Below are positions 17,594-25,927 of a stretch of 64,000 bases of DNA, piece by piece. The notes under the pieces were generated by a model, which saw nothing but the letters and a program-made list of their open reading frames with translations, had not been told where the DNA came from and searched no databases. This stretch comes from J054 sp965221985. GTDB lineage: Bacteria; Pseudomonadota; Gammaproteobacteria; Steroidobacterales; GCA-2729495. Location of the stretch: contig OZ244928.1 of assembly GCA_965221985.1 (NCBI GenBank), positions 1,054,001 to 1,118,000 of the forward strand, written 5' to 3'. Position 1 is the first letter of the stretch; each line of letters starts with the position of its first letter. The translations under genes were made by a program, and so were the position numbers.

Positions 17594-18643
17594 CTAGCTC
17601 GGCAGGGCGCTGCGTACCTTGGTTTGGACGTCCTCGAGGGTGATCAAATCCATGGCTGATTCATCGCGAACTCGCGTACCCCAGCGCAACTCATCCACCG
17701 TCTTGCCGTATTCCTTTTGCACCGCCTCAGGATACTTATCCACCACCAAGTCCTGGCAAAAATACGGCGCGGCTCGCAATCGATTGGTCGTTGCATACAG
17801 GCCCACCACGGGCGTGTTGACCGCCGTAGCCATATGCGCCGGTCCGGAGTCCGGGCAGATCAATAAGTCGGCGGCATCGATTAGAGCCAGGAGTTGTTTC
17901 AGGCTGGTCTCGCCGATTAAGTTGGTTGTGGGACCGGCGGCTGAGATCGCTTGACCATAGTGCAGTTCTGTTTCAGTGGGTCCGCCGGTCAAGATGACAT
18001 GTGCGTTGTGTTCCTGAGTGAGCCAAGCAGACAGCTCGGCATAACGTTCCGCACGCCAGTTGCGAAAATTACGAAAGCGTGCGTTGCTGCAGGGACTGAT
18101 AATAATGACCGGCCGTTTCGGCTCGCAATACTTGGCGGCGAAGCGCCGATCTTCCTCGCTAATGGGTATGTTCCAGCGCAGTTCCCGATCAGTCAGTCCG
18201 AAATACTCGGCGAAGCCGAAGAAGCGGTCCATCACATGCACTCGGTCTTTCGCTTGCGTGCGTGCATTGGTGAATAACCATTGATAGTCATTGACCCGGC
18301 CGCCCAGACCCAAGCGCAGCTTTGCTGAAACCGACAGACTGATGAAATTTGCGCGCATGGACGGGTGCATATGCAGTAGCAATGGAAACCGTCGTCCAGC
18401 TATTTGCTGGCGAATGGCGCGGCGGCTTTCGCCCGGGTGGCGCTTGTCGTAGGTGATAAACTCCACACCGCTTAGGCCTTCTAGTAGGGCGTGTTCGGTA
18501 CGGCCGATAATCCAAGTAATAGGGGTATCAGGCCAATACGATTGGAAAGTACGAACCACCGGCACGGTGTGGCAACAATCACCAATAGCCGACAAGCGGA
18601 TTAGGCACAAAGATTCGGGCGGCTGCTCCCGGAAAAAGGACAT
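17594..18643 (-). CDS. GT9 heptosyltransferase, probably heptosyltransferase I
   Basis: A glycosyltransferase family 9 protein of about 349 aa that transfers a heptose to the LPS inner core in the cytoplasm. It opens with the canonical LCLIRLSAIGDCCHTVPVVR, followed by ITWIIGRTEHALLEGL, HMHPSMRANFISL, the donor motif ISPCSNARFRNFRNWRAERY, and ICPDSGPAHMATAVNTPVVG with the conserved D-S-G-x-x-H. I choose ATG 18643; the ORF extends to 18676, but 18643 places the start only six bases from the divergent kdkA start. waaF is at 6679, so this is best read as the WaaC/RfaC-type first heptosyltransferase, in keeping with Kdo-modifying neighbours. Confidence 0.85.
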   Translation of the reverse strand: MSFFREQPPESLCLIRLSAIGDCCHTVPVVRTFQSYWPDTPITWIIGRTEHALLEGLSGVEFITYDKRHPGESRRAIRQQIAGRRFPLLLHMHPSMRANFISLSVSAKLRLGLGGRVNDYQWLFTNARTQAKDRVHVMDRFFGFAEYFGLTDRELRWNIPISEEDRRFAAKYCEPKRPVIIISPCSNARFRNFRNWRAERYAELSAWLTQEHNAHVILTGGPTETELHYGQAISAAGPTTNLIGETSLKQLLALIDAADLLICPDSGPAHMATAVNTPVVGLYATTNRLRAAPYFCQDLVVDKYPEAVQKEYGKTVDELRWGTRVRDESAMDLITLEDVQTKVRSALPS

Positions 18644-18649
18644 GACGAC

Positions 18650-19375
18650 GTGAGGCGCACCGAGCGGATTGGACAAAGTCTGATCCTATATGATGCTTCC
18701 CGCATCAGCCAGATTAGTCAGGCTTTGTTTGAAGCATCTCATTGGCCCGATGCGCCGGCAGCACCGGGTTATTCCGGCGGCCGGGGTGCCACCTTGTTTG
18801 TTCGGCATGAAGATCAAGACTGGGTGCTGCGCCATTATCACCGGGGCGGTCTGGTTGGGCGCTACTTAAACGACCGGTTCCTGTGGACGGGTTTGCGGCG
18901 TTCACGGCCTTACCGGGAATTCTTGCTGCTCGAAGAACTAGTGCGCAAACAATTACCCGTGCCGGAACCCGTGGCTGCTCGAGCCGTACGCCATGGATTG
19001 GTTTATTCAGCCGATCTCATAACCCAGAAAATTCCCGATGTGGTTCCCTTATCAACGCGATTGGCTCAGCAAAGCTTGGGCGAGGATGTTTGGCGTAGTG
19101 TGGGGCAGCTGATTGGCGAGTTTCATAACCACGATGTTTTCCATGCGGATTTGACCGCCCACAATTTGCAGATTGACGGAGCCGATAAAATTTTCTTACT
19201 CGATTTTGACCGTGGCCGCATCATGCGGGGACCGGGAGCCTGGCAAGAAAATAACATGCGGCGACTACAACGATCGCTGAATAAAATTAGCGCGACGGAA
19301 AATATTAGTCTTCCGAGCGGATCCTGGGACGTATTGGTCGACGCTTATCGTGAAAGACTGTCAACGGCCACATAG
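18650..19375 (+). CDS. kdkA: 3-deoxy-D-manno-octulosonic acid (Kdo) kinase
   Basis: Phosphorylates the 4-OH of the Kdo residue on Kdo-lipid A using ATP, as in Haemophilus and Vibrio, where one phosphorylated Kdo replaces the Kdo disaccharide. It is a 241-aa protein-kinase-like (WaaP/KdkA) fold: GGRGATLFVRHEDQDWVLRH forms the nucleotide loop with the lysine-equivalent strand, the catalytic loop is His165-A-Asp167-LTAHN (FHADLTAHNLQID), and LLDFDRGRI holds the metal-binding Asp185. Start is GTG 18650, divergent from the GT9 gene. Its 3' end overlaps the convergent lpxL end by 31 bp. Context and motifs agree. Confidence 0.93.
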   Translation: MRRTERIGQSLILYDASRISQISQALFEASHWPDAPAAPGYSGGRGATLFVRHEDQDWVLRHYHRGGLVGRYLNDRFLWTGLRRSRPYREFLLLEELVRKQLPVPEPVAARAVRHGLVYSADLITQKIPDVVPLSTRLAQQSLGEDVWRSVGQLIGEFHNHDVFHADLTAHNLQIDGADKIFLLDFDRGRIMRGPGAWQENNMRRLQRSLNKISATENISLPSGSWDVLVDAYRERLSTAT

Positions 19376-20307
19376 GGATTCGGATGCGGCGGTGGTCTGT
19401 CCTTAAACCGTCGATGTACCCAGTAATACTGTTCAGGGGCGCGCTTGATGTGTTCTTCCAATAGCCGGTTAATGCGCAAAGCGTCGGCGGCGGCGTCCGC
19501 GCTTGGAAAATTTTCCAAGGCTGGCAGCACATCCACATGATATCCGCGGCCGTCGGCCCGGCGTCGCGGCAAATACGGAACAACCTTGGCTTTGGTGATG
19601 CGGGCAATATGGGTGAGGGCCGCATTGGTCATGGCGGGTTCGCCAAAAAAATTCACCAGTTCATGGTATTTGTGGCGATAGCTTTGATCGGCGGCGTACC
19701 AAAGTGGCACTTTGCCCTTGCGCAATAGGCGAATGGTCTGCCGCATATCGTCTTTGGGAATCAGCCAGTGGGTCGAACGGCTGCGTATGCGCCGGAGTAT
19801 TTCGTCTAGCAATTGATTTTTGTTGGCGCGATACATGGCCGCCATGTCGTATTCAGCGGGGAGCAACAGACGCGTTCCTCGACCGGTGATTTCTATTCCG
19901 GTGAAATGCCCACTGAGCAAGACTACTCCGTGGCCGGCAGCGAGCGGCTCGAGCATGTTTTCCATGCCATCGATGTGAATCAGCCTCGCCAGGCTCGCAT
20001 CGCTGGCCCACCAGGCAAGGCCCATTTCAAACAAGCCCATGCCCAGTGATGCGAAATGTTCGCGCAGAACTTTTTCGCGGCGTTTTTCGTCGAGCTCCGG
20101 AAAACAAATTTCCAGATTCACGCGGGCAATATGCCGACGGCGGGGTGTTAGCCGATAGATGAGGAAACCGAGAAATTTTCCAAGTAAGAGTTGAATCCGA
20201 AACGGCAACAGCACCAGTAGCCGCAACAGTCCTAGGCCCAATAGCAGCGGCCAATTGCGGGGCGAGGCCGCGAAGCTAGCCAAGGAGCGCTGGTCCCGGG
20301 TATTCAT
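19345..20307 (-). CDS. lpxL: Lipid A late acyltransferase (LpxL/LpxM family)
   Basis: Transfers a secondary acyl chain (typically lauroyl or myristoyl) from acyl-ACP to Kdo-lipid IVA at the inner membrane. The 320-aa protein has an N-terminal hydrophobic anchor (LLLGLGLLRLLVLLPF), FGEPAMTNAALTHIARITKA, and the catalytic H-x4-E at His134-Glu139 in VVLLSGHFTGIEITG. The C-terminus has the conserved PEQYYWVHRRFKDRP motif (...WxHRRFK). Which acyl chain is used, and whether it acts as LpxL or LpxM, cannot be read. It forms a tail-to-tail pair with kdkA, overlapping by 31 bp. Confidence 0.93.
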   Translation of the reverse strand: MNTRDQRSLASFAASPRNWPLLLGLGLLRLLVLLPFRIQLLLGKFLGFLIYRLTPRRRHIARVNLEICFPELDEKRREKVLREHFASLGMGLFEMGLAWWASDASLARLIHIDGMENMLEPLAAGHGVVLLSGHFTGIEITGRGTRLLLPAEYDMAAMYRANKNQLLDEILRRIRSRSTHWLIPKDDMRQTIRLLRKGKVPLWYAADQSYRHKYHELVNFFGEPAMTNAALTHIARITKAKVVPYLPRRRADGRGYHVDVLPALENFPSADAAADALRINRLLEEHIKRAPEQYYWVHRRFKDRPPPHPNPYVAVDSLSR

Positions 20308-20359
20308 CCGCGATACCGCAAGAATCGAACCACCATGACGGCATGCGTCAAAATCTGGA

Positions 20360-20388
20360 CTTGAAAAATACTGCCATTGCCACGATAA
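20360..20388 (+). promoter_or_regulatory. Candidate sigma-32 promoter of htpX
   Basis: CTTGAAA at 20360-20366 matches the heat-shock -35 consensus exactly. Thirteen bases further, CCACGATAA is a partial match to the CCCCATnT -10 element. It ends about 30 bp before the htpX start. htpX is a heat-shock gene in E. coli, so position and sequence agree, but the -10 match is imperfect. Confidence 0.5.
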
Positions 20389-20418
20389 CTACACACTCCG
20401 TTCATCGGTCTGAGACTC

Positions 20419-21303
20419 ATGCAAAGAATTTTACTGTTTCTAGGCACCAATATCGCCGTGCTGGCGGTCTTGGCTATTGTCACTCGCTTGCTTGGGCTTG
20501 AGGGCTATATCAATGAGCAGGGAAACCTAGACCTCAATAGTCTGCTGATTTACTCAGCCATTATTGGTTTTGCCGGATCGCTGATCTCCTTGGCCATGTC
20601 CAAGTCCATCGCCAAGTGGACCACCCGTGCCAAAATCATCGATCAACCCGGCAATGCCCAAGAGTCTTGGTTGCTAAACACTGTTCAGCGCCACGCCACG
20701 GCCGCGGGCATCGGTATGCCCGAAGTTGCGATATACGATTCGCCGGAACCCAATGCCTTCGCCACCGGTGCGCGGCGTAATAGCGCTTTGGTGGCCGTTA
20801 GCAGTGGCTTGCTGCGGGGTATGCGCGAAAATGAAGTGGATGCCGTGCTGGCCCATGAGATTGCTCATGTGGCCAATGGCGACATGGTCACGCTGACCTT
20901 GATTCAAGGCGTGATCAATACTTTCGTGATTTTCTTATCCCGCATCGTGGGTTTTTTCGTCGACCGGGTGCTATTGAAAAATGACCGCGGCTACGGCATC
21001 GGATTTTTCATTTCGTCATTTATCGCGCAGATACTGCTGGGCATTCTCGCCAGTGCCATCGTGATGTGGTTCTCTCGCCGGCGCGAATTTCGTGCGGATG
21101 CAGGTGGTGCCGAACTGGCCGGGCGCGCGAACATGGTCGCGGCTTTGGAAAGACTGAACAGCCTGCATTCACCCAGTCAACTGCCCGATCAGTTGCAAGC
21201 TTTTGGTATCGCCGGTGGTGGCGGCGGGGGTCTGAAGAGATTGTTTTTGTCACACCCGCCTTTGGAAGAACGAATCGCAGCACTTCGCAACGCGGGCCCC
21301 TAG
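20419..21303 (+). CDS. htpX: Membrane zinc metalloprotease HtpX
   Basis: Inner-membrane M48 metalloprotease that degrades misfolded membrane proteins, partly overlapping FtsH. The 294-aa length is normal. Two N-terminal membrane segments (ILLFLGTNIAVLAVLAIV and LIYSAIIGFAGSLISLAM) precede the cytosolic protease domain with the zinc motif His146-Glu147-x2-His150 (LAHEIAHVANGDM); two more hydrophobic segments follow, then the third zinc ligand region RREFRADAGGAELAGR. The C-terminal FLSHPPLEERIAALR is typical. A candidate sigma-32 promoter lies directly upstream. It is convergent with the M14-type lipoprotein gene. Confidence 0.96.
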   Translation: MQRILLFLGTNIAVLAVLAIVTRLLGLEGYINEQGNLDLNSLLIYSAIIGFAGSLISLAMSKSIAKWTTRAKIIDQPGNAQESWLLNTVQRHATAAGIGMPEVAIYDSPEPNAFATGARRNSALVAVSSGLLRGMRENEVDAVLAHEIAHVANGDMVTLTLIQGVINTFVIFLSRIVGFFVDRVLLKNDRGYGIGFFISSFIAQILLGILASAIVMWFSRRREFRADAGGAELAGRANMVAALERLNSLHSPSQLPDQLQAFGIAGGGGGGLKRLFLSHPPLEERIAALRNAGP

Positions 21304-21315
21304 ACTACAAAAAGT

Positions 21316-22740
21316 TTAAGACGTTTCTTCAGTTTCAGCGGTGATTTCTTCGCTGCCGCTTTCTTCGGAGCCGTTAGCGGCATCCCGCTCGCTGGCCTCT
21401 TCTTCGCCGCTATCGGATTGCCGCGGACCCCAATCGGCGGCGAATATCGTGTCGGGGGGCGGGCCGTCGGCTTCCACGCCAATGCGAAACGCCGCAAAGC
21501 CCGGCATGACGACTTGATTTAGGGCCATGCCGAGGACTCGGCCTTCGTTGACGGCATAGATGAGGTTTTGTTCGTTGGTAATCGGATCGGTAACCGTACC
21601 CAGAACATCCCCCGGTTCCACGACCTGACCGAGACGCGCGACCGAAAATAGAATGCCGCCGTGATCCGCGCGAATCCAATTGGCATGGTAGATCACCGGA
21701 TCCGCCTGGCCGAGAAGCTGCACGCGCTTGACCATGTCCAAGGAGGCCAGCAAGGAGAATATTCCCGTCACACCCTCGGCCACTTTATCCGACTGTAGCC
21801 GCAGTGGTTCGCCCGCCTCTAAGGTCACCGTCGGAATGGCCGCATCGGTGGCGGCGCGTCGCAGCGTGCCCAGGGCCGGCTCGCTGTGCAGCACCACCAT
21901 GCCGCCAAAGCCCTGGGTGACTTCGCGAATACTGCGATGGCGCAAATCCGCGCGTAGTTGCGGCAGGTTCGTGCGATAGAAGGAGCCCGTGTGCAGATCC
22001 ACCAAGGTGTCGCAGCGACGGATAATGTTTTCAAAAAATGAATGCGCGATTCGCGAGGCGGAACTGCCTTGGGGGTTGCCGGGGAAATAGCGATTCAAAT
22101 CCCGGCGATCGGGTAAATAGCGGGACCCGCGCCGAAAACCTTGTAAATTAACGATGGGCACGCCAATCACCGCACCGTTGAGCTTTTTCGGCTCCAATTC
22201 GTGCATGACCCGGCGCACCATTTCGATGCCATTGAGTTCGTCACCATGGATGGCGGCCGTGAGGCACACTGTGGGTCCCGCCTCCGTGCCATTGACCACT
22301 AAGACAGGCGTGGTCGTGGATACCCCCTCGAAGACTTCGCTGGCCGACCAGGTCAAGCGTCTGGAGCTGCCGGCCGGAATGGTATGGCCCAGCAACTCGA
22401 GATCGCCTTCTCCGGGGGCTTCCTCGGGGTTGCTAGCCCGTTTTTCGACTTCCGCGACTTCGCTAAAGTCCGCCAGCGCCGCCGATTTTTCCATGCTGGA
22501 CATCGCGGCGGGCTGATCTTCAAGCCCAAGCTGGTGATCGTTGGCGGTGTCGATGGGGGCTTCCGCCGCCGTGTTATCAGGTTCTTGCGTGGCTAATTCC
22601 GCCGGGGGGGAGCTCAGCGGCCGCTGCTTGATGGCCTGGGAAGCCGGCGACGGGTCGCAGCCAGCGATACAGCACAGCGCGGCGATGACGGCGCCGAAGG
22701 TCGTCAGGCGCGCCGCCTGGAGAAATGAGACTTGATCCAC
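21316..22740 (-). CDS. Succinylglutamate desuccinylase/aspartoacylase-family (M14) lipoprotein
   Basis: A 474-aa protein with a lipoprotein signal (lipobox IAGC, Cys28), a low-complexity linker of about 85 residues, a zinc amidohydrolase domain of the AstE/AspA branch of M14, a beta-barrel-like domain, and a Glu/Ser-rich tail. Zinc ligands are visible as His165-G-D-Glu168 (AAIHGDELNGIEM) and His250 (LVDLHTGS); RYLPDRRDLNRYFPG is the conserved substrate-site stretch. Cytosolic family members remove acyl groups from amino acids; this one is predicted to be exported and membrane-anchored, so its substrate is likely periplasmic. Genes for a lytic transglycosylase and a YkuD enzyme follow divergently, hinting at a cell-wall role, which is inference. 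Confidence 0.85.
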   Translation of the reverse strand: MDQVSFLQAARLTTFGAVIAALCCIAGCDPSPASQAIKQRPLSSPPAELATQEPDNTAAEAPIDTANDHQLGLEDQPAAMSSMEKSAALADFSEVAEVEKRASNPEEAPGEGDLELLGHTIPAGSSRRLTWSASEVFEGVSTTTPVLVVNGTEAGPTVCLTAAIHGDELNGIEMVRRVMHELEPKKLNGAVIGVPIVNLQGFRRGSRYLPDRRDLNRYFPGNPQGSSASRIAHSFFENIIRRCDTLVDLHTGSFYRTNLPQLRADLRHRSIREVTQGFGGMVVLHSEPALGTLRRAATDAAIPTVTLEAGEPLRLQSDKVAEGVTGIFSLLASLDMVKRVQLLGQADPVIYHANWIRADHGGILFSVARLGQVVEPGDVLGTVTDPITNEQNLIYAVNEGRVLGMALNQVVMPGFAAFRIGVEADGPPPDTIFAADWGPRQSDSGEEEASERDAANGSEESGSEEITAETEETS

Positions 22741-23007
22741 GATGAGCGAAAGAGTTAAGTTATGTTCAAAGGTAGCGGTCGGAAGATAAAGAAAAATATA
22801 CTTATTTTCCGTGACACGCTAGCAATTTTTTTCGGCAATAGAACAATTTGAAGCCGATCAGCGGCCGGCCAAGCGGCCAATTTGACCCTCAATTTATGTG
22901 AAGCGCGTTACGCGGCCGAGCAATCGCCCTCGCTATGCTTCCATGAACCCGAGGCATGGGGATATCCCCTGGCCAGACCGTCGGCGCTTCGCAAGGACAG
23001 CATTGTA

Positions 23008-25278
23008 ATGAGTTTTAGCCCTAAGTCGCTTACAAACCTCGCCCGGATTGGCCTGCTTGCGCTGATCATCGCCGCGAATCACGTCTGGGCAGATGGTTTA
23101 GTGCGGCCTGCGGGCTTGGAACCAGAAATCGGCTTCTGGCGGAGCATATTTGCCGAAATCAGTACCTCCCAGGCAGCAATTCATGATGCGCGCCATCTCT
23201 CGGTGGTATACGAAATCGTTGATTTACCGCCGCAGGCCAGCACTTCCGCGAGAAAACGCGTGGCCAAGGCCGCCCGCAAACGCTATGAGAAAATCTTGTC
23301 GGTACTGGCTTCGGGCCGGCGTTCCGGGCTCACGAGTGAGCAGCGCCGGGTGCTGGCATTGTGGCCGGATGACGTCAGCAATGCGGAATTGCGGCGTGCC
23401 ACCAAGCGTATTCGATTTCAAAATGGCATGGCGGACCGCTACCGCGCGGGCCTGGAGCGCTCTGGCCAATGGCGCGACTACATTCGCCAGCAACTCGCCG
23501 AGCACGGCGTTCCCGAAGGCTTGGGCGCATTGCCCCATGTGGAATCTTCGTTTAACCCAACAGCCCGGTCTCACGTGGGCGCGGCGGGCATGTGGCAGTT
23601 CACCCGCGGCACGGGGCGGCGTTTCATGCAAGTGGATCATGTCGTGGACGGTCGCCGTGATCCCTATATGTCCAGCGAGGCCGCCGCGAGATTGCTGTCG
23701 TATAACTATTCCATCGTTAAAGCTTGGCCCTTGGCGATTACCGGTTACAACCACGGTATCGCGGGTATGCGTCGTGCCGTGCGGACCTTGGGCACGACAG
23801 ACATCGAAACCATCGTCCGCAACTATAAAGGCCGCGCCTTTGGCTTTGCTTCGCGTAACTTCTATGTGGCGTTTCTCGCAGCCTTGGAAGTGGAGCGCGA
23901 TGCTGAGCGCTATTTCGGCGAGGTGACTCGCCTTACACCGCGGGCTGACCTGCTCGTGGTGACGCCGGCCTATATACCGGCCACCGAGCTTGCCGAGGCG
24001 TTTGGAATTTCCACAGATACGCTCAAAGCCTATAACCCAGCCCTGATGCCGACAGTATGGTCCGGCGCTAAACACGTGCCGCGCGGATTTCCCTTGCGGG
24101 TACCCATCAGCGACGGTGTTGATACATCGCCGCGTCGACTCGCGTCCATCCCGGAGCGAGTTCGCTATGCGGAACAGACACGTGATGTATCGCATCGAAT
24201 TCGGCGGGGTGAAAGTCTGTCGGTCATCGCACGCCGGTACAAAACCACTGTTGCCGAGCTGATGGCCATGAATGGCCTGCGCAGCCGGCACCGCATTCGT
24301 GCAGGCCAGACTCTGCGTTTGCCCTTGAGCGAAACCACCACCAGTCCGGCGGTCCAGGCCGATGCCGAGACTTATCGGGTGCGTTCCGGCGATACCTTGG
24401 GTGGCATCGCCCAGCGCGCCGGGGTTAGCCAGTCATCCTTGTTGGCCTTGAACAATCTCAGCAATCGGAATCGCATTTACCCGGGTCAATTACTGCGACT
24501 GAGGCGTGCTGACGCCGTCGCCGCGCCCGTGGAAAGCTCGGCAAGCGACGAAGTGATTCTGGCATCAACTTCGCCGTCATCGGTTCCAGCAACGGAGCCC
24601 GGCGCAAGGCCAAGGCCGCCCGTGGCAACGCTAGCCGCTGCGCAGCCGCCGCAGCTCGCCGCGCCACCCGCGGAGAAAAACTCCCATGCCGAGGTCGCCT
24701 TACCAGCGTCGGTGACTTCCGAGGCAGCAGCCGATGTCAGCCTGGCTGAGGCGGCTGAACAGGCAGCACCCATCGTGCCGGTCACGGATGAAGACGATGC
24801 TCTGTTGGCCGATCCCAGTGACTATCTAGTGGCGGCAGATGCCAGTGTTGAGGTACAGGCTGCGGAAACGCTCGGCCATTACGCTGACTGGCTAGAAGTA
24901 CCGACCCAGCGATTGCGTGAGAAGAACGGCTATTCTTTCCGCCAGCCTGTGGTGATTGGTCGGCGCGTGAAGCTGGATCTCAGCAAGGTTTCTGCCGAGG
25001 ATTTTGCCGCTCGGCGAATCGCCTATCATCGCGAGCTTCAGGGTATGTTTTTTTCCCAGTATCGCGTGACAGAAACCACCGTGCACAAACTACGGCGCGG
25101 TGAATCGGTGTGGCTGTTGGCCTTGCAGCGATACAAAGTTCCTGTTTGGTTACTGCGGCAATACAATCCTGATCTGGATTTGGATCGCGTTCGGCCTGGT
25201 ATGCCCTTGGTTTTTCCTCGGGTGGAGGAACTGGAAACGGTACGCCACAGCACCGACACTTTAGCCGACGCCTCATGA
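23008..25278 (+). CDS. mltD: MltD-like lytic transglycosylase with LysM repeats
   Basis: Periplasmic muramidase-type enzyme cleaving the MurNAc-GlcNAc bond of peptidoglycan. I start it at ATG 23008 (AAGGAC nine bases upstream), where a signal peptide begins (IGLLALIIAANHVWA); the upstream 42 codons of open frame look non-coding. The product is 756 aa: a helical N-terminal region, an SLT domain with catalytic Glu179 in LPHVESSFNPTARS and GAAGMWQFTRGTGRRFM, then LysM domains (HRIRRGESLSVIARRYKT; YRVRSGDTLGGIAQRAGV), an Ala/Pro-rich linker, a degenerate LysM-like unit, and a final LysM (VHKLRRGESVWLLALQRY). E. coli MltD is shorter (~450 aa) with two LysM units; the linker and extra LysM-like repeats are the unusual part. 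Confidence 0.92.
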   Translation: MSFSPKSLTNLARIGLLALIIAANHVWADGLVRPAGLEPEIGFWRSIFAEISTSQAAIHDARHLSVVYEIVDLPPQASTSARKRVAKAARKRYEKILSVLASGRRSGLTSEQRRVLALWPDDVSNAELRRATKRIRFQNGMADRYRAGLERSGQWRDYIRQQLAEHGVPEGLGALPHVESSFNPTARSHVGAAGMWQFTRGTGRRFMQVDHVVDGRRDPYMSSEAAARLLSYNYSIVKAWPLAITGYNHGIAGMRRAVRTLGTTDIETIVRNYKGRAFGFASRNFYVAFLAALEVERDAERYFGEVTRLTPRADLLVVTPAYIPATELAEAFGISTDTLKAYNPALMPTVWSGAKHVPRGFPLRVPISDGVDTSPRRLASIPERVRYAEQTRDVSHRIRRGESLSVIARRYKTTVAELMAMNGLRSRHRIRAGQTLRLPLSETTTSPAVQADAETYRVRSGDTLGGIAQRAGVSQSSLLALNNLSNRNRIYPGQLLRLRRADAVAAPVESSASDEVILASTSPSSVPATEPGARPRPPVATLAAAQPPQLAAPPAEKNSHAEVALPASVTSEAAADVSLAEAAEQAAPIVPVTDEDDALLADPSDYLVAADASVEVQAAETLGHYADWLEVPTQRLREKNGYSFRQPVVIGRRVKLDLSKVSAEDFAARRIAYHRELQGMFFSQYRVTETTVHKLRRGESVWLLALQRYKVPVWLLRQYNPDLDLDRVRPGMPLVFPRVEELETVRHSTDTLADAS

Positions 25279-25350
25279 ATGACGGATGGCTATTGAATAC
25301 AGCCGTGACTTTCGTTTTACTGCGCTTCGGTTAGAGTCTTTTCCCTGCTT

Positions 25351-25857
25351 ATGATTAGAATTTTGATTGCCGGCTTACTGTCCGGTATTAGCGCCGTGGC
25401 TATCGCTAACGTGCCGGCAAGTCGTGATTTTCCCGTTGCCGACCAGGTCATTGTGCGTAAAGCGGAGCGCAAGCTGGTTCTCCTGCGCGGCGACGAGGTT
25501 ATCAAGTCGGCGGATATCGCGCTGGGCCTGGCGCCCGAAGGACACAAGCAGCGCGAAGGTGATCTGAAAACACCTGAAGGGAGCTATCGCCTCGTCGAGC
25601 GCAATCCGGATAGCGACTTTTTTCTATCGATTCGAATCTCTTATCCCGCCAAAGCCGATAAATTACGGGCCCGCAGCTTGGGCGTGTCTCCCGGTGGTTT
25701 GATCATGATTCACGGTCAGCCCAACGAACCTAAGCACAACGAGGAGTATTATCGCCGGACCGACTGGACCAATGGCTGCATCGCTGTGTCGAACTCGGAT
25801 ATGGTTGATATATGGCTAATGACCGAGATCAATACGCCCATCAGCATTGTTCCTTAG
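25351..25857 (+). CDS. L,D-transpeptidase (YkuD) family protein
   Basis: A 168-aa exported YkuD-domain protein. An N-terminal signal peptide (ILIAGLLSGISAVAIA) is followed by ADQVIVRKAERKLVLLRGD, GHKQREGDLKTPEGSYRL and the active site, with His in IMIHGQPNEP and catalytic Cys in NGCIAVSNSDM. Family members cross-link peptidoglycan through meso-DAP, attach lipoproteins to the wall, or in the YafK branch remove such links; the branch cannot be decided by eye. It follows the lytic transglycosylase by 72 bp on the same strand, making a cell-wall pair. Confidence 0.9.
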   Translation: MIRILIAGLLSGISAVAIANVPASRDFPVADQVIVRKAERKLVLLRGDEVIKSADIALGLAPEGHKQREGDLKTPEGSYRLVERNPDSDFFLSIRISYPAKADKLRARSLGVSPGGLIMIHGQPNEPKHNEEYYRRTDWTNGCIAVSNSDMVDIWLMTEINTPISIVP

Positions 25858-25927
25858 CGCTGTTCCTAAACGATCAATCTTGATCTGAAAATTTTTTGTA
25901 ATATTTTTTCACCCGAAGATTGCCAGT

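Noticed and set aside
22893..22909. A CRP/Vfr-like site (TGTGAAGCGCGTTACG) upstream of the MltD-like gene
   Set aside because: Only one half-site matches well; such matches occur by chance.
23224..24291. A 355-codon open frame on the minus strand across the MltD-like gene
   Set aside because: It is antisense to a clearly coding SLT/LysM gene, has no family-like sequence, and reflects GC-rich third positions.
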